Both the position numbers and the translations under genes were made by a program. A DNA stretch of 64,000 bases, from NCBI RefSeq assembly GCF_022096995.1, contig NZ_JACXGQ010000005.1:124001-188000 (forward strand), read 5' to 3'. Each line of letters starts with the position of its first letter. Positions within the stretch are counted from its first letter, which is position 1. The notes beneath the pieces are model-generated. The model ran no database searches and was not told the origin of the DNA. It worked only from the letters and a program-made list of their open reading frames with translations. Origin of the DNA: Yoonia sp. I 8.24 (GTDB lineage: Bacteria > Pseudomonadota > Alphaproteobacteria > Rhodobacterales > Rhodobacteraceae). Below, piece after piece: positions 63,404-64,000 of the stretch.

Positions 63404-63478
63404 AAAAGCAGCCCCGCAGCCGCGATTGAATGTGGCGCGATGTTCCTGTAATCCAAGGCCAATCAATGGGGCGCGCAT

Positions 63479-64000
63479 ATGTCGATGAATAGTTTTGGTC
63501 ACCTTTTCAAATTCACAACCTGGGGCGAAAGCCATGGGCCAGCACTGGGCGCGACCGTTGATGGCTGCCCACCCGGCGTGCCAATTGACGCGGCGATGCT
63601 GCAACAATGGCTAGATAAACGTCGCCCGGGCCTGAACAAAAACACAACCCAACGCAATGAACCTGATGCGGTTGAAATCCTGTCCGGTGTGTTTGAGGGC
63701 AAATCAACCGGCACCCCAATTCAGCTAATGATCCGCAATACCGATCAACGGTCCAAGGATTACGGCGATATTGCCAACACCTTCAGGCCCGGTCACGCGG
63801 ATATCACCTATCACCAAAAATACGGCATCCGCGATTATCGTGGCGGCGGTCGGTCATCAGCGCGCGAAACGGCTGCGCGGGTTGCGGCTGGTGGGGTTGC
63901 GCGCGAAGCAATCAAAGCGATTGCGCCCAACGTCCAGATCAGAGGCTACATGACCCAAATGGGGAGCAAAGCCATTGATCGTGCCAATATCGACTGGGAT
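63479..64000 (+). CDS. aroC: Chorismate synthase, 3' truncated by window edge
   Basis: 174 residues visible. It converts EPSP to chorismate with reduced FMN. Recognised by [22 protein letters not shown], then [15 protein letters not shown] and [34 protein letters not shown] (read in parts), which are the three signature regions. Start ATG 63479 (MSMNSFG), an internal ATG two codons later is also possible. The frame is open to the last base. Confidence 0.96.
   Translation, partial: MSMNSFGHLFKFTTWGESHGPALGATVDGCPPGVPIDAAMLQQWLDKRRPGLNKNTTQRNEPDAVEILSGVFEGKSTGTPIQLMIRNTDQRSKDYGDIANTFRPGHADITYHQKYGIRDYRGGGRSSARETAARVAAGGVAREAIKAIAPNVQIRGYMTQMGSKAIDRANIDWD

Overview
The window looks like a chromosomal segment of a marine alphaproteobacterium of the Rhodobacterales (Roseobacter group; the Octadecabacter/Loktanella/Yoonia neighbourhood is my guess). 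The reasons are moderate GC, an adjacent petABC operon with a short Rieske protein, the carboxynorspermidine route to spermidine, a Zur-ZnuABC locus, and the overall style of the genes. About 55 kb is ordinary, densely packed chromosome. Two stretches (about 26.7-29.7 kb and 44.4-51.9 kb) are accessory, with broken genes and lower or uneven GC.

Layout. 1-3.65 kb: end of an isoquinoline 1-oxidoreductase-like molybdenum hydroxylase operon with a dihaem cytochrome c. 3.86-5.88 kb: OmpA-like envelope protein, a small membrane protein and a siderophore-interacting flavoprotein. 6.1-11.3 kb: polyamine operon (arginine decarboxylase, carboxynorspermidine dehydrogenase and decarboxylase, agmatinase). 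11.4-20.3 kb: arginine/methylarginine module (TetR regulator, polar amino acid ABC transporter, M20 amidohydrolase, DDAH, 2-ketoarginine decarboxylase, arginine aminotransferase). Two copies of a TATAC-N4-GTATA palindrome sit in its two promoter regions. 20.6-23.4 kb: acnB. 23.4-26.6 kb: znuB-znuC-zur divergent from a histidine-rich znuA. 26.7-29.7 kb: decayed RHS polymorphic-toxin region with displaced tips, probable immunity genes and frameshifts at homopolymers. 29.7-44.4 kb: a complete Wzx/Wzy-type exopolysaccharide cluster with its own phosphorelay. Four copies of a TATCC-N4-GGATA-like palindrome lie in its promoter regions.

44.4-51.9 kb: an accessory island abutting the 3' end of a tRNA-Lys gene. 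It holds a fragment resembling a QatC-type protein, an IS66 transposase fragment, and an intact-looking ABC-three-component (ABC-3C) conflict system: effector, middle component and DUF3732-type ATPase, followed by a trypsin-like protease with a 240-residue unknown tail. The effector reading frame is split by a seven-T run. Restoring one base reveals an N-terminal PD-(D/E)xK-like nuclease region that a plain gene call would miss. Next to the tRNA lies a truncated gene. This island is the best candidate for an undescribed system.

52-64 kb: housekeeping genes: dapF, mtaB, two glutathione S-transferases, an outer-membrane beta-barrel protein, petABC, the thiBPQ thiamine transporter behind a TPP riboswitch, an HD-domain protein, and the start of aroC, cut by the window edge.
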